Assembly: GCF_042432825.1 (NCBI RefSeq)
Contig: NZ_JBHLWN010000022.1
Location: 100,020 to 164,019, forward strand
DNA: 64,000 bases
Reading direction: 5' to 3'
DNA from: Gordoniibacillus chartarius
GTDB taxonomy: Bacteria; Bacillota; Bacilli; Paenibacillales; NBRC-103111
Part shown: positions 35,922 to 46,964 of the stretch, piece by piece
Position numbering within the stretch: position 1 is the first letter of the stretch
Layout of the letters: each line of letters opens with the position of its first letter
Translations under genes and position numbers: made by a program
The notes under the pieces: generated by a model
The model's input: the letters and a program-made list of their open reading frames with translations, nothing else
Database searches by the model: none
Told to the model about the DNA's origin: nothing

Positions 35922-38399
35922 AGCGCAGCGCCTCGCTTAAATGAGTTTTGGCGGCTCGGGATGCCGGAGTGAAGGAGGCCATCAAGCTGACAGCCAAGCC
36001 GAACAGAGCGATGGCGGCCAGCATCCAGCCGCTGACCCCGAATGTAAACGTGAGTGACCGGAAATTCATAAACGTCGATGTCATATAGATCAGCAGGGTA
36101 CCGAACAGGAGGCCGACCGCGGTGGCGGCCGCTCCGATACCGAGCCCTTCGAGCAGCACCATGCGAACGATTTGCTTCTGTGCTAAACCGACAGCGCGCA
36201 TCATGCCCAGCTCCCGCACCCGTTCCATAATGTTCATGAGCAGCGTGTTTGTAATCCCCATGCCGGATATGATGATCGAGAGAACAACCAGAAAATGAAT
36301 GACGCTGAACGATCCGGTAAGCGTAGCCCCGACGACCGATACCCAGTCCTCCGGACCGAACATTTCCTCAATGCGCGAGCCGAACTGGTTGAAAATATTT
36401 TCCCGCAGCTGCAGAGGGCTCGTCTTATCGTCCTTGATGACAAGCGCGTTGCGTTCATATTTGAGCCCGAAGCTCCGGCGGAACGTTTCGTCGCTCATGA
36501 AGGCGCCGTAGCCGCTGTTTTTCATTGTCTCGACGACGGCGGCGACGCGGAACGGGCGCGCTCCTTGCAGCGTCTCCAGCGTGATCGTGTCGCCCAGCTT
36601 GCCGCCCCACACGCCGAAAGCGATGTTGTCGAGCGCAAGCTCGTCAGGCTGCAGGCTGCGGATGAGTTCGCTCTGCGGCCTATTCTGCCTGGCGGTGAAC
36701 AGCGGAAACCTGTCGATCCAATCGGCGCCGACGCCGTATACCGGCAGCTTGCGATTATGGCCGTTCAGCGACCAGATAGCGGCTTGCAGCGGATACGTTT
36801 GGGCGTCGGCAACGCCGGCGGTACTCTTCAGCTGCGCCAGGTCGGTCTTCTCGATATGGTGGAACATCACATCCAGGCTGCCGCCGTAGGACGCATGGAT
36901 GACCCGTTCGTAGGATTGGATCATCGCCGAGTTCAAGGAGCTCATCAGCACGATCATCGCAATGCCGAGGCTCAGAATGACGGACGTCATGGACGTTCGG
37001 CCAAGGTTGCGGAGCAAATTGCGGGCGGCGACTTCACCGCTGAAGCCGAAGAGAAGGCGATACAACGGCTTGATGGCGGAGGCGAATCCGCGGAATAAAT
37101 ACGGATATACCAGGATGATGCCCAGCAGCAAAGGGGCTACCATCAGCAGATGCTTGATGAAGAAGGCGGAACCGATCAGCAGTATGCCTGCGATAGCGCG
37201 TCCCTTCGAAAGCGGCGGCTTCTCCGACGGCTGCTCCTTCAATACGGCGATTACGCTGACCTTGCCGGCCTGGCGGATCGGGTACAAGGAAGCGGCGAGC
37301 GGGATGAGCAGCCCTGTCAGAGCGGCGATGATCAGACCTTGAAGCAGCTGTAGGCCGGACTGGTCGTGGATACCGAACAGCAGGAAGATGGCGGCTTTGA
37401 GCAGCAGGGCAAGACCGTATCCGATCAGCAGGCCGACAGCCGTTCCGGCGGCGGCGAGCAGAAGCGCTTCGTTCAGCACGAAGCCGCGCAGCTGGGCGGG
37501 CGTGTAGCCGATCGTCTTCAGAGCGGCGAATTCCTTCTTCCGCTCCGTGATGCTGACGTAGAACGAGTTGAAAATCACAACGGCGCTTAAGACGATGCCC
37601 AGGAAGCCGGCGATATACAGCGCCATGAAGAACGTTTCGGCATCCTTGAATTGAGTGTCGGCATCAATAATGACTGGCTGGATGTAGACGCTGCCGTCAT
37701 GGGCAACCGCATGCTCCAGCGTGTGCTCGAGCTCGGCCGTGCGGGAAGGATCGAGCGACTTGACTTGAATGCCTTCCACCTTGCCCTGAAGGCCGAACCA
37801 TTGCTGCAGATCGGCCAGCGGGACGGCGACGGTCCACGGATGATATTTGGCCATCGTCCAGCTGGAGGGGCCCATCAGCTCAACCGTATATTTTACAATG
37901 GCTGTGATCGGGATCTGTTTCACGCCGTTGCTCGTATTGAGGGCGATCGTATCGCCGATATCGGACTGCCACACTTTGGCCGTCCGGTCCGTAATGACGG
38001 CGCCGCTGCGGCTGAGGTCACCCTTGACGAGCCTGAAGTTCGTAATCGGGGTATCCAGGCGGCTGTAGCCTTTCAGATCGATCCGTTTCTGAATGTCGGT
38101 AATCCCCTCTTTATCAAGCTGCAGCCTCGTGTTTTCATTCAGGACGGCCACGGCCGCCGTACCCTCCAGGCGGCCGACGCTCTTGTGCAGCTCCTCCGGA
38201 AAGTAGGCTTCGGTACCGAGAATGGTGTAGTCCGCTTTGCCGAACGCGGCTTTGAGATAGAGAGGGAACGCCAGCTTCGCCGTATTGACGGAGGCAATGA
38301 CGGCGAACGTCGAGCCGACGCCGATCACAATCGACAGCAGCGTCAGCAGCGTGCGCAGCTTGCGGCGCATCAGGCTGCGCCAAGCGATCAGCCATGGAT

Positions 38400-38403
<4 letters not shown>
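35914..38403 (-). CDS. ABC transporter permease, FtsX/MacB type with two FtsX domains
   Basis: An 829-aa membrane protein with an N-terminal anchor, an extracellular MacB-like domain (about 45-240), an FtsX domain with three helices (about 255-390), a second large extracellular domain and a final FtsX domain (about 690-820, GMGITNTLLMNIMERVRELG). Duplicated FtsX permeases of this sort work in mechanotransmission or lipoprotein and peptide export with a separate ATPase. The gene starts at a GTG that overlaps the stop of the ATPase gene (GTGA). It is the second gene of a four-gene operon. Confidence 0.9.
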
Positions 38404-39092
<689 letters not shown>

Positions 39093-39392
39093 GGATGGTT
39101 GCCTCCTGTTTATGTTGTGGTCCCGATACCTCAGTGGGGTATGAATCCATCATAAGACAGGAGGAAGCCTCTGGAAGCGCAAACGGTGGGGAGTGGCCCG
39201 CAATTATTTGCGGTGGGGACGCAATAAATAATAGTAGTGGGAATATAAGCTCTTAGCTTGAGAGGTTGGAATGAATTGCTTATTTAAGTTTGTGCAATTG
39301 GTACAAGATTGATATCATTGAAGGACAAACAGTAATAAATGATAGCGAATAGGGCATAAATAATCGTATGTAATATTTGGAGGAGGGTTATC
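39093..39392. other. Divergent intergenic region; base composition changes here
   Basis: GC-rich sequence of the ABC operon gives way near 39220 to strongly AT-rich sequence that continues to about 41440. The promoters of both flanking operons must lie here. No clear operator or terminal repeat was found. Confidence 0.5.
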
Positions 39393-40805
39393 ATGCCCAC
39401 AAATAAATGGGATCTTTATATAAAGGAATTTGGGAAAATAAAGGAAGCAAATATTTCGGTTACCCCATTCATGATTTTTGTTGGGAAAAATAATAGCGGA
39501 AAAAGTTATTTAATGCTTTTGTTGTGGGGGATTTTATCGGAGAGTAGATCTTTGATACAAAAATACATCGATGAGTATAGAGGGTTTAATGAGTTATTAA
39601 CAAAATTTACAAATCAATTTAATGAGAGTGATTCCAATACTATTATTCTCAATGAAGAAGATCAGGATAAGCTTCTGGAAGCATATAATCAGATGTTAAG
39701 AGATCAGCAGGATAGCTTACTAAAAAAAGTATTTCGGTTCCCCATTAATATTAGGGAACTGGTAATAAAAAGGGACAACCAGATTCCTTTCAAACTTGGA
39801 GTAAAACATAGCATCCGTTCAGTAAAGAGAAAAGAGATAAACGAGGATTCGAAGGATGCATCAATACAAATCTATCATGGGACAAAGGAACTTCTTGAAG
39901 CAGTGTATATAAATCCTGATCCGGAAGGGGTAGTAAGGTTCTTTCTACGCTATTCGCTTACTTTAATGATTACAGAAGGCTTTTATAATGATCCTTTTTC
40001 TTATAATCAAGATAAACAGCCACTCTACTTACCGGCCTCTAGGACCGGTTTTATGCATACATACAGAGCCATTGTAGGCAATTTATTTGAATCCAGCATG
40101 TCAGAAAATATATTGGTAAATGAACGTGAGGATTCGGCAAACCAGAAGATAAACGGCACCGAACTTACCTACCCGGTAATTCAATTTTTATCTAAGCTTC
40201 AAAGACATAGCTTTGATGACCAGAATATGAAAGTTTTTCAAGAGGAAATTGACTTTTTAAATCAAGAACTGCTAAGTGGTGAAGTTCAAAAGGATGAGAG
40301 CAACATGTTCAGATTTAGACCGTTGGATTCAGAGATTGCTTATCCTATGCACATAACCTCTTCATTAGTTGCTGAAATTGCACCAATCACGATATTCCTA
40401 TCTTCTAACACGAATCCAGATTTATGGATTATTGAAGAAATTGAGTCGCATCTGCACTCCGAAATGCAGTTAAAGATGGCGAGATTTTTATTCAGGCTGC
40501 TTAACAAACAAAAGTCGGTTTGGATTACAACACATAGTGATAATCTGGCACAGCAAATCAATAATTTGCTTACTTTATCGCAACATCCCAAAAGGGATGA
40601 TATTTTGTCCAAACTTCAATATTCCTCCAAAGATGTCCTTGACGATGTTACAATAGTAAACGCATATCAATTCAGCCTTGAAGACGGGTTCACTACAATT
40701 AAGAGTCTTCCACTAAATGAATACGGATTTGTAATGGAGACATTTAATGATACTTTAGTAGATCTGGTTAAAATCACAGACTACATTCAAAATTATTCGG
40801 AGTGA
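39393..40805 (+). CDS. AAA/ABC-type ATPase (RecF/OLD-like), probable defence protein
   Basis: The 470-aa protein starts with MPTNKWDLYIKEFGKIKEAN, the usual first strands of RecF/SMC-like AAA15 ATPases, followed by Walker A GKNNSGKS (31-38). Residues about 40-340 form a long, mostly helical insert with LPASRTGFMHTY near 215. Walker B is LWIIEEIESHLH (about 344-355), followed by the conserved WITTHSDNLAQQI. No TOPRIM domain follows, unlike OLD nucleases. AGGAGG precedes the ATG. Codon use is AT-rich, unlike both flanks, which suggests horizontal transfer. The next gene overlaps or abuts and encodes a putative PD-(D/E)XK nuclease, so the two probably act as a sensor-effector pair. Confidence 0.8.
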   Translation: MPTNKWDLYIKEFGKIKEANISVTPFMIFVGKNNSGKSYLMLLLWGILSESRSLIQKYIDEYRGFNELLTKFTNQFNESDSNTIILNEEDQDKLLEAYNQMLRDQQDSLLKKVFRFPINIRELVIKRDNQIPFKLGVKHSIRSVKRKEINEDSKDASIQIYHGTKELLEAVYINPDPEGVVRFFLRYSLTLMITEGFYNDPFSYNQDKQPLYLPASRTGFMHTYRAIVGNLFESSMSENILVNEREDSANQKINGTELTYPVIQFLSKLQRHSFDDQNMKVFQEEIDFLNQELLSGEVQKDESNMFRFRPLDSEIAYPMHITSSLVAEIAPITIFLSSNTNPDLWIIEEIESHLHSEMQLKMARFLFRLLNKQKSVWITTHSDNLAQQINNLLTLSQHPKRDDILSKLQYSSKDVLDDVTIVNAYQFSLEDGFTTIKSLPLNEYGFVMETFNDTLVDLVKITDYIQNYSE

Positions 40806-40810
40806 ACTGC

Positions 40811-41437
40811 ATGATCGATATTGGTTTTAATATAAATCGTGCCAAAGCACAATTTTATGAGATATTCGAAAGCGAAGTAGTCATAAGTGAAAATAGTGAC
40901 GAAGGGAGGGCCGAATTAACCGTTATCTTCCAAGACCATAGAGGCAAAAAGTTTATTAGACTATTAAGAGAACATGATCCCATCTTGCAGTATGCAGATA
41001 ATCAGAAATGTGCGGACGGGATCATCATTGAATGTACAGCTTCCGATTGTCAAAGAGCCAAAATTTATATTATCGAATTAAAAACGACAATAGGAGTAAT
41101 GACTTGGAACGATGTAAAAGCGCAGTTCCGGGGAGCCACACTTCGGGCATTGGCCTTTGCAACCTCCATTGGAATTAACCATATTGAGGCCATTTCCTAT
41201 TGTACAGCTTATTTGGAAGATAGCGAAATAAAGAAAATTGCCGAGGCGATAGAAAGGCAGTCTAATTTGACGGGGACGGTTGCTAAGAAACGTCCAATTG
41301 GAATTAATCCTTCTGAGATAAAGGAATGGAATGACACTAAAATCACGCCTTTTAGAGAACAGAAAAACAGCTTTCCTCATAGTTACTGTATACTGTCAAG
41401 AGAAGCAGACATCAATAAAGGACTAATAAGTATGTAG
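40811..41437 (+). CDS. Putative PD-(D/E)XK nuclease partner of the AAA ATPase
   Basis: The 208-aa protein (from the ATG at 40811, preceded by GGAGTG) is of no named family that I recognise. It contains CADGIIIEC with Asp69, then IYIIELKTT with Glu89 and Lys91, then VKAQFRGAT with Gln105. This D-x19-ExK-Q order is the active-site layout of PD-(D/E)XK nucleases. A GTG at 40802 overlapping the ATPase stop is an alternative start. The composition is as AT-rich as the ATPase gene. With the ATPase it resembles two-gene antiphage systems in which an ATPase senses infection and a nuclease attacks nucleic acid. The nuclease call rests on the motif alone. Confidence 0.6.
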   Translation: MIDIGFNINRAKAQFYEIFESEVVISENSDEGRAELTVIFQDHRGKKFIRLLREHDPILQYADNQKCADGIIIECTASDCQRAKIYIIELKTTIGVMTWNDVKAQFRGATLRALAFATSIGINHIEAISYCTAYLEDSEIKKIAEAIERQSNLTGTVAKKRPIGINPSEIKEWNDTKITPFREQKNSFPHSYCILSREADINKGLISM

Positions 41438-41443
41438 GGAAAA

Positions 41444-41487
41444 GGGTACCCCACCGTATTGTCCCAGCGGGGTACCCTGATCTATTT
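41444..41487. terminator. Terminator at the end of the ATPase-nuclease cassette
   Basis: A perfect 9-bp stem, GGGTACCCC with GGGGTACCC, has a 16-base loop. On the plus strand it is followed after five bases by TCTATTTT. It lies between convergent genes and may serve both. Confidence 0.7.
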
Positions 41488-41505
41488 TCATAAGCCGCAC
41501 TCGCT

Positions 41506-42153
41506 CTAATACAAATCCTCCGCAGGTAAAATCCCCAGGCTCTTCGCCTTCTTGATCGCCTCGACCCGCGAGCTTACATGCAGCTTCTGGAACAGCTCGG
41601 TCAAGCTGTATTCCAGCGACCGCTGGCTGATCATGAGCGTCTTCGAAATGTCCTTGTTGCTCTTCCCCTTGGCCAGCTCCCGCAGCAGCTTGTCCTCTTC
41701 CTGCGTAATCATCGTTTTCTCCTGTTCGCCGCCGCCTTGCACAATAATCTCCTGGCGCCGCAGCTGCTTGAGCAGATGCATCGGCACGACGGCCTCCTTC
41801 CGGGCGGCGCAGCGGACCGCCTGCACTAGCTGCTCGCGGGTCGACGTCTTGGCGATAAAGCCGGACACCCCGGACTCCATCAGCAGGTTAAAATGCGGCG
41901 CAATCTCAAACCCCGAATAGATCAATATGACCGCATCCGGCACATACTCGAGCACTTTGCGCGTCAGGTCGGCTCCGTTCATATTCGGCATATAGAGGTC
42001 GAACAAGATGACATCGAACCGTTTCAGCCGCACGAGGTCGGTTACGCAATAAACGTCCGTCTCGATCGTCACCTTCATATCCGGCTCGGACTCCAGCAGC
42101 ATCTTCGTGCCTTCCACGACCGAACGGTGATCGTCCACCAGTAAAATTTCCAT
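41506..42153 (-). CDS. NarL/LuxR-family response regulator, ComA-like
   Basis: The 215-aa protein has a receiver domain (MEILLVDDHRSVVEGTKMLL, phospho-acceptor Asp52 in VILFDLYMPN, Lys in FIAKTST) and a C-terminal LuxR-type helix-turn-helix (about 148-205: KGKSNKDISKTLMISQRSLE, YSLTELFQKLHVSSR). The phrases DDHRSVVEGTK and SQRSLEYSLT are close to B. subtilis ComA, the quorum-responsive competence regulator. The ATG at 42153 is chosen since AAGGGTG lies 7 bases before it; the ATG two codons earlier is too close. It follows the histidine kinase gene by 12 bases and is surely its partner. Confidence 0.88.
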   Translation of the reverse strand: MEILLVDDHRSVVEGTKMLLESEPDMKVTIETDVYCVTDLVRLKRFDVILFDLYMPNMNGADLTRKVLEYVPDAVILIYSGFEIAPHFNLLMESGVSGFIAKTSTREQLVQAVRCAARKEAVVPMHLLKQLRRQEIIVQGGGEQEKTMITQEEDKLLRELAKGKSNKDISKTLMISQRSLEYSLTELFQKLHVSSRVEAIKKAKSLGILPAEDLY

Positions 42154-42165
42154 CTGCATTCACCC

Positions 42166-44577
42166 TTAGTTCATGAATTTGGGCAGTTCAATCCGGACCT
42201 GCAGTCCTTCCCCCGGCGCCGACCGGAATGTCACTGTCCCTTCCAAGCTCATTACCCGCTTCTCGATCCCGGCCATGCCCATATGGGCGAATGAACCCTC
42301 AAGCGCGGACAAATCCATGCCGACTCCGTCATCGGTATACATGAAGCGAATCCGGTCGCCCGCGCCGTCCAGAACGATCGTCACCTTGCCCGCCTGAGAA
42401 TGCTTGGACGCATTGTTGAGCAGCTCCTGCACGATCCGGTAAACGCCGAGAATTTGCTCCTCCTGCAGCGCTGCATCCATCTCCGCCGCGTGAAAATCAA
42501 TCTCGTAATTCGCAAACATTTTCGCGTAGGAAAACAGGCTTCGAAGCGATTCGACCAGACCCATTTTCATCAGGAAAGGAGGGCGCAGCTCGTTGCACGT
42601 AATTCGGATTTGATGGATCGCATCAAGCAGCCCGTCTTCGATTCGGGCCAGTTCCTGTGTTGTGGCCGGGTCCAAGGCTTCCGACGAGGAGCGCAGCGAT
42701 TCCAGCTTGCGGTACCAAATGATGAGATCCTGCAGCACGGAGTCGTGCAGGTCGCTTGAGAGCGAGGCGCGCTCCTTCTCGGACAGCTTGAACAGCAGGC
42801 GGAGCATCCAGCGCGGCGTATCGCTCCGGGCAACGATGTGCTCCATCCGGTGCATGAGATCTTCCAGCAGGCCGAGATTGTCATATAGAATCGTAACATA
42901 GTGAACGGCCGTCTCCAGCCACTGCTTCTCTATGGGCAGAAGGCCGTCCGCGGCCTCGATGCGGAGGTACACGGGCAGCTGCTTCTCCCCGATCCGTACG
43001 CGGATACCGCTGCCGCCGACCGAGCCGGGTTCCGGCTCCCCGTCTCCTTCTTCGATCCAAGCGCTTCGCACGGGAAGCACATTCATAATCTCATCGAGCA
43101 GGCGCTTTTCGAGCTCCGACACCTTCGTTACGCCAGCCAGATCGGCCGACAACCGGTTCAAGCTTTGCTGCAGCGCTTTGTGCCGTTCCTCGCTGCGAAT
43201 GAGCTCGCGTTCCTCTTGCTTTCGCTTCGTAATATCTTTGGCTATGCCGTGTATGCCGTTAAGGCGGCCGGACACGTAGATCGGCACGAAAGTAAAGGTG
43301 ACGATTCGCTCTCCGGATGCGTAATCCGTCAAACGGCACTCGATATCGCCGGGCTCGCCGAGCTGCGTGACGCGATGAAGCGTTTCGTAGACGGCGGCGT
43401 GGTCCTCGTCATGAACGAAGCCGAGGAAGCAGCGGTTCGCCAGCCGGTCGGCCGGAATGCCGACGACCGCTTCGAAGGCCCGGTTCGCTTGAACGATATA
43501 CAGGCCGGTCAGCTCCATCGAGAACACGCCGTCAAGGTTGTTGTCGAAGAGTGACTTGTACCGCTGCTCGCTTTGCTCCAAGGCCAGCTCCGATCGCTTC
43601 TTCTCGGTAATATCCTGAATAATCCCATCGAGCCTCTCGACACTGCCGTTATGGTCAAGATAAGGATGTACGAAGAGGCGGGCCCAGCGGGTTTCGCCCG
43701 GCACATGAATGAGCCGAAGCTCTTTCGTAACCGGCTGGCCGCGGTCAAGCCGCGCTTTCACTTCCCCCATCAGCGCCTCGTTATCCTCGGGGTGGATGTG
43801 ATCGTGAAGCCGGATCGGATGGCTCATAATCACGTCCCGCGGGAGACCGATCAGGCCTTCCATGCTTCTGGAGCAGTACGTATACCGGGAAAAATGCGGA
43901 TCCGTCGACCATACGGCGGCATTCACGTTGTCGAGAATATTTTCGAGCAGCTGCTCGGCGTTCTTTCGTTCGGTAACGTCTCTCACCACGGCGACCACGT
44001 ACTTGACGTCGCCATGCGGATCCAGCACGGGCTTCACGCGGGCCTCGATATGCAGCATGCGTCCGTCGGCATGAAAGAGGCGGTATTCCACATCGACCGG
44101 CTGCTTCATATGAAGCGCTTGCTCGAACGAGAGACGGGTTTTCTCCTTGTCGTCGGGGTGGAGAACCTCGAACGCATCCATACCTTCATACTCTTCGACG
44201 TAATAGCCCGAGAGGCTGTACATGGAGGGCGAGACGAAGCGTACAATCGCTTGGCGGTCAACCAGCACAATGGTATCGGATGTGTTCTCGGCGACAAGCT
44301 TGTATTTGTCCTCGGCGGACAAACCCGGGGCGTTGTCTCTTACGGTCACCGTATAGCCTGAGAGTCGGCCTGCCTCATCTTCTATCGGTACGGCCGTATG
44401 TCCGGCCTGCAGGAGGCTCGATGTGTCGGCAAGCAGCCGGAAATCGGGATGCCTGCGGAAAGCCTCGTTGCCCCATACAATCCGGTGCTCGGTGTCGGTC
44501 ACGCAGACCGGGTCCGGCATGTGCCGCAGCAGCAGCTCGGCGCTTCGGATCAAGCTTTGGCGGAATTCCATAACCAT
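42166..44577 (-). CDS. Soluble multi-PAS sensor histidine kinase (HisKA_3)
   Basis: This 803-aa kinase has no transmembrane segment. It contains an N-terminal PAS (about 10-75), three further PAS/PAC units (about 90-205, 205-330 and 335-460), a region of about 100 residues that may be GAF-like, a HisKA_3 dimerisation domain with phospho-acceptor His in SSDLHDSVLQDL (about 625-640) and a HATPase_c domain (NNASKHSQAG and DDGVGMDLS). This is the NarX/DegS class of kinases. It should sense a cytosolic or membrane-permeable cue and phosphorylate the adjacent ComA-like regulator. GGAG lies 9 bases before the ATG. ComP proper is a polytopic membrane kinase, so the input differs. Confidence 0.88.
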   Translation of the reverse strand: MVMEFRQSLIRSAELLLRHMPDPVCVTDTEHRIVWGNEAFRRHPDFRLLADTSSLLQAGHTAVPIEDEAGRLSGYTVTVRDNAPGLSAEDKYKLVAENTSDTIVLVDRQAIVRFVSPSMYSLSGYYVEEYEGMDAFEVLHPDDKEKTRLSFEQALHMKQPVDVEYRLFHADGRMLHIEARVKPVLDPHGDVKYVVAVVRDVTERKNAEQLLENILDNVNAAVWSTDPHFSRYTYCSRSMEGLIGLPRDVIMSHPIRLHDHIHPEDNEALMGEVKARLDRGQPVTKELRLIHVPGETRWARLFVHPYLDHNGSVERLDGIIQDITEKKRSELALEQSEQRYKSLFDNNLDGVFSMELTGLYIVQANRAFEAVVGIPADRLANRCFLGFVHDEDHAAVYETLHRVTQLGEPGDIECRLTDYASGERIVTFTFVPIYVSGRLNGIHGIAKDITKRKQEERELIRSEERHKALQQSLNRLSADLAGVTKVSELEKRLLDEIMNVLPVRSAWIEEGDGEPEPGSVGGSGIRVRIGEKQLPVYLRIEAADGLLPIEKQWLETAVHYVTILYDNLGLLEDLMHRMEHIVARSDTPRWMLRLLFKLSEKERASLSSDLHDSVLQDLIIWYRKLESLRSSSEALDPATTQELARIEDGLLDAIHQIRITCNELRPPFLMKMGLVESLRSLFSYAKMFANYEIDFHAAEMDAALQEEQILGVYRIVQELLNNASKHSQAGKVTIVLDGAGDRIRFMYTDDGVGMDLSALEGSFAHMGMAGIEKRVMSLEGTVTFRSAPGEGLQVRIELPKFMN

Positions 44578-45007
44578 AGGGGAAGTCTCCTTAAATCTTT
44601 AAAAATCATTACGTTCATTATAGAGGATTCGATCCGACCGCGCCCCGCAAAAATTTCGGGAATCCCCGCAATTTCTGCGCCGAACGGAACCGTGGAACGG
44701 GGATTTCGTTTTGTATGCTTGCCATCCAAACGGTGCATATAAGGCTTACATACAACGGAAGGGAGCAGGAGTGAAAATGCATGTGAGGAAATGGATTCGT
44801 AGTTCTTTATCGGCAGCGCCGGGCTGAATCGGAACTTGGGAAAGGTTGCGGGAACGCCCGCACGGCGGAGTCGATCACACTTCTATGCCCGCGTAGAGTC
44901 CCCTTTAAATGGGCAATTATTATTTATGAGCATGTATCCCTGGACTTACGCGCATGGCCACGTATAATGATACGAAGGTTATAGTTTCAGTTTGGAGGCA
45001 CAACCCA
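44578..45007. other. Intergenic region between kinase and helicase genes
   Basis: It holds the divergent promoters. AATCCCCG and CGGGGATT form a wide inverted repeat near 44653-44700. A 16-codon frame at 44777-44827 (MHVRKWIRSSLSAAPG) has a good GCAGGAG ribosome site and a basic-hydrophobic start but no recognised family; it may be a leader, a decayed gene or chance. Confidence 0.4.
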
Positions 45008-46933
45008 TTGACGATCATGTATCCATTCGCATTCGACCCCTCCCTTCCATTCGTACAGCAAGCAAGCGACTGGATTGCGGATGTATTTTACGAAAAACTG
45101 CCTGAAGCCGGCTTCGAGATTCGGGACGAGCAAATTTACATGGCATTTCAGCTGGAACGTGCGTACCGCGACAAGCAGACGATTTTTGCCGAAGCTGGTG
45201 TCGGAACGGGTAAAACCTTCGTGTATCTGCTTTACGCTATTACCTACGCCCGTTATACGAGGAAGCCAGCTATTATTGCTTGTGCGGACGAATCGCTCAT
45301 TGAGCAGCTGGTCAAGCCGGAAGGCGACATCGCCAAGCTGGCCCGGCACCTGGATCTGACGATCGACGCCCGGCTCGGCAAATCCCCCGATCAGTACGTG
45401 TGCCTTAACAAGCTGGACGAAGCCAGGTCCGCCGGGGACGTTGATCATGAGTGGGCAGAACGGTATCAGGAGATCTACCGCGGATTACCCGACTTCGTGC
45501 GAACGCCGGATACGCTGCAGTCGTTTCAGCCTTACGGGGACCGTAGAGAATATGCGGATTTGACGGATGAGCAGTGGGCGCGTATCGGCTGGGATGTGTT
45601 CCAGGATTGCCTTGTCTGCAGCCAGCGTCATCGCTGCGGTCAGACACTGTCCAGGGAGCATTACCGCCGATCTGCGGATATCATTATCTGCTCCCATGAT
45701 TTCTATATGGAGCATGTGTGGACATTCGAAGCGCGTAAGCGTGAGGGACAGCTGCCGCTGCTGCCGGCGCATAGCTCCGTCGTTTTCGATGAAGGACACC
45801 TGCTCGAGCCCGCGGCGCAAAACGCCTTAACTTATAAGCTTAAACATGCCGTCTTCGAGACAATCATTACCCGCTTGCTTGAAGGTGAAGTTCGCGAGAC
45901 GCTGGCGGTCGCCATTGAGCGGGCTATCGAGCAGAGCGATTCATTGTTTGCTGCCCTGGGGCGTTACAGCCGAAAGGTGCCCGCTTCCGACCGGCGCGAT
46001 ATCGAGCTGTCAGGCGAGCTCACCCGCGAGGTGAACCGGTTTCGGGACCTGCTTTCGGCGATCGAGGAGGAGCTCGTGTTTGAAAGCGGCCTGTTCACGC
46101 TGGACGCCTATCAGCTTACCATTGTAGAAGAGCATATCGAGATGCTGCAGTTGGCGTTAGGTCTCTTTGTACGACCCGAGCGGCTGATTACTTGGGTGCA
46201 GGAAGACCAGGACGGCCTCACCCTGGTCGTCATGCCGAAGCAGGTGCAGGAAATTTTGAAGGAACGTGTTTTTTCGCAGCGCATGCCGATTGTTTTCTCA
46301 TCCGCAACACTTTCGGTCGGAGGCTCTTTCGATTACATCGCGCAAAGCCTCGGGATCGACGACTTCCTCTCGTTCTCCGTTCCTTCGCCTTATAATTACA
46401 AGAAGCAGATGAGAGCCGAGCTTTGGCCGGATCAACCGGGCACCGATAAAATCAAGCTAGTCTTAGACTCGCTGAACCGCTCGGCTGGAAGAGCTCTCAT
46501 TTTGTTTCCGTCCAGGGACGAGCTGCACGACTTTAAGATGAGGCTAGGCGAATATAAGGAGGCTGAAGCATTCCGCATTATGTTTGAAGGAACGGCAGAG
46601 ATCAGCTCGCTGATCTCCGCCTTTCAGCATGACGAGCACAGTGTTCTGTGCGCCGTCACGCTCTGGGAGGGCTTGGACATTCCCGGGCCGTCCCTGTCGA
46701 ACGTCATTATTTGGGGGCTCCCGTTCCCTCCAAAGGATCCTGTGTTCGAGGCGAAGCGAATGGACTCGCGCGATCCGATGGCCGAGGTGGACATGCCGTA
46801 TATGATTTTACGTCTTCGTCAGGGGATCGGGCGGCTCATTCGTACCCGTGAAGATGAGGGAATCGTAATGATAATGGGGAATGCCTTGCATGATGAAGAG
46901 GTGCGCAGGCAAGTTCTGGCGCTGCTGCCTTGA
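45008..46933 (+). CDS. DinG/XPD-family ATP-dependent DNA helicase
   Basis: The protein (about 641 aa from the TTG at 45008) is a superfamily-2 Rad3/XPD helicase. It has Walker A EAGVGTGKTF, four cysteines for a 4Fe-4S cluster (YVCLNK, then DCLVCSQRHRCG), the DEAH-type box VVFDEGHLL and the C-terminal arginine-finger motif LRQGIGRLIRT. Such enzymes unwind 5'-3', often at R-loops or damaged DNA. The TTG start is preferred because GGAGG lies 9 bases upstream; the ATG at 44954 has no good ribosome site and would add 18 residues. It lacks the N-terminal exonuclease domain found in Bacillus DinG, so it is the YoaA/DinG-like short form. Confidence 0.85.
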   Translation: MTIMYPFAFDPSLPFVQQASDWIADVFYEKLPEAGFEIRDEQIYMAFQLERAYRDKQTIFAEAGVGTGKTFVYLLYAITYARYTRKPAIIACADESLIEQLVKPEGDIAKLARHLDLTIDARLGKSPDQYVCLNKLDEARSAGDVDHEWAERYQEIYRGLPDFVRTPDTLQSFQPYGDRREYADLTDEQWARIGWDVFQDCLVCSQRHRCGQTLSREHYRRSADIIICSHDFYMEHVWTFEARKREGQLPLLPAHSSVVFDEGHLLEPAAQNALTYKLKHAVFETIITRLLEGEVRETLAVAIERAIEQSDSLFAALGRYSRKVPASDRRDIELSGELTREVNRFRDLLSAIEEELVFESGLFTLDAYQLTIVEEHIEMLQLALGLFVRPERLITWVQEDQDGLTLVVMPKQVQEILKERVFSQRMPIVFSSATLSVGGSFDYIAQSLGIDDFLSFSVPSPYNYKKQMRAELWPDQPGTDKIKLVLDSLNRSAGRALILFPSRDELHDFKMRLGEYKEAEAFRIMFEGTAEISSLISAFQHDEHSVLCAVTLWEGLDIPGPSLSNVIIWGLPFPPKDPVFEAKRMDSRDPMAEVDMPYMILRLRQGIGRLIRTREDEGIVMIMGNALHDEEVRRQVLALLP

Positions 46934-46964
46934 TTGGCGACCGTGGAGGCATTTGTAAAGTAGG

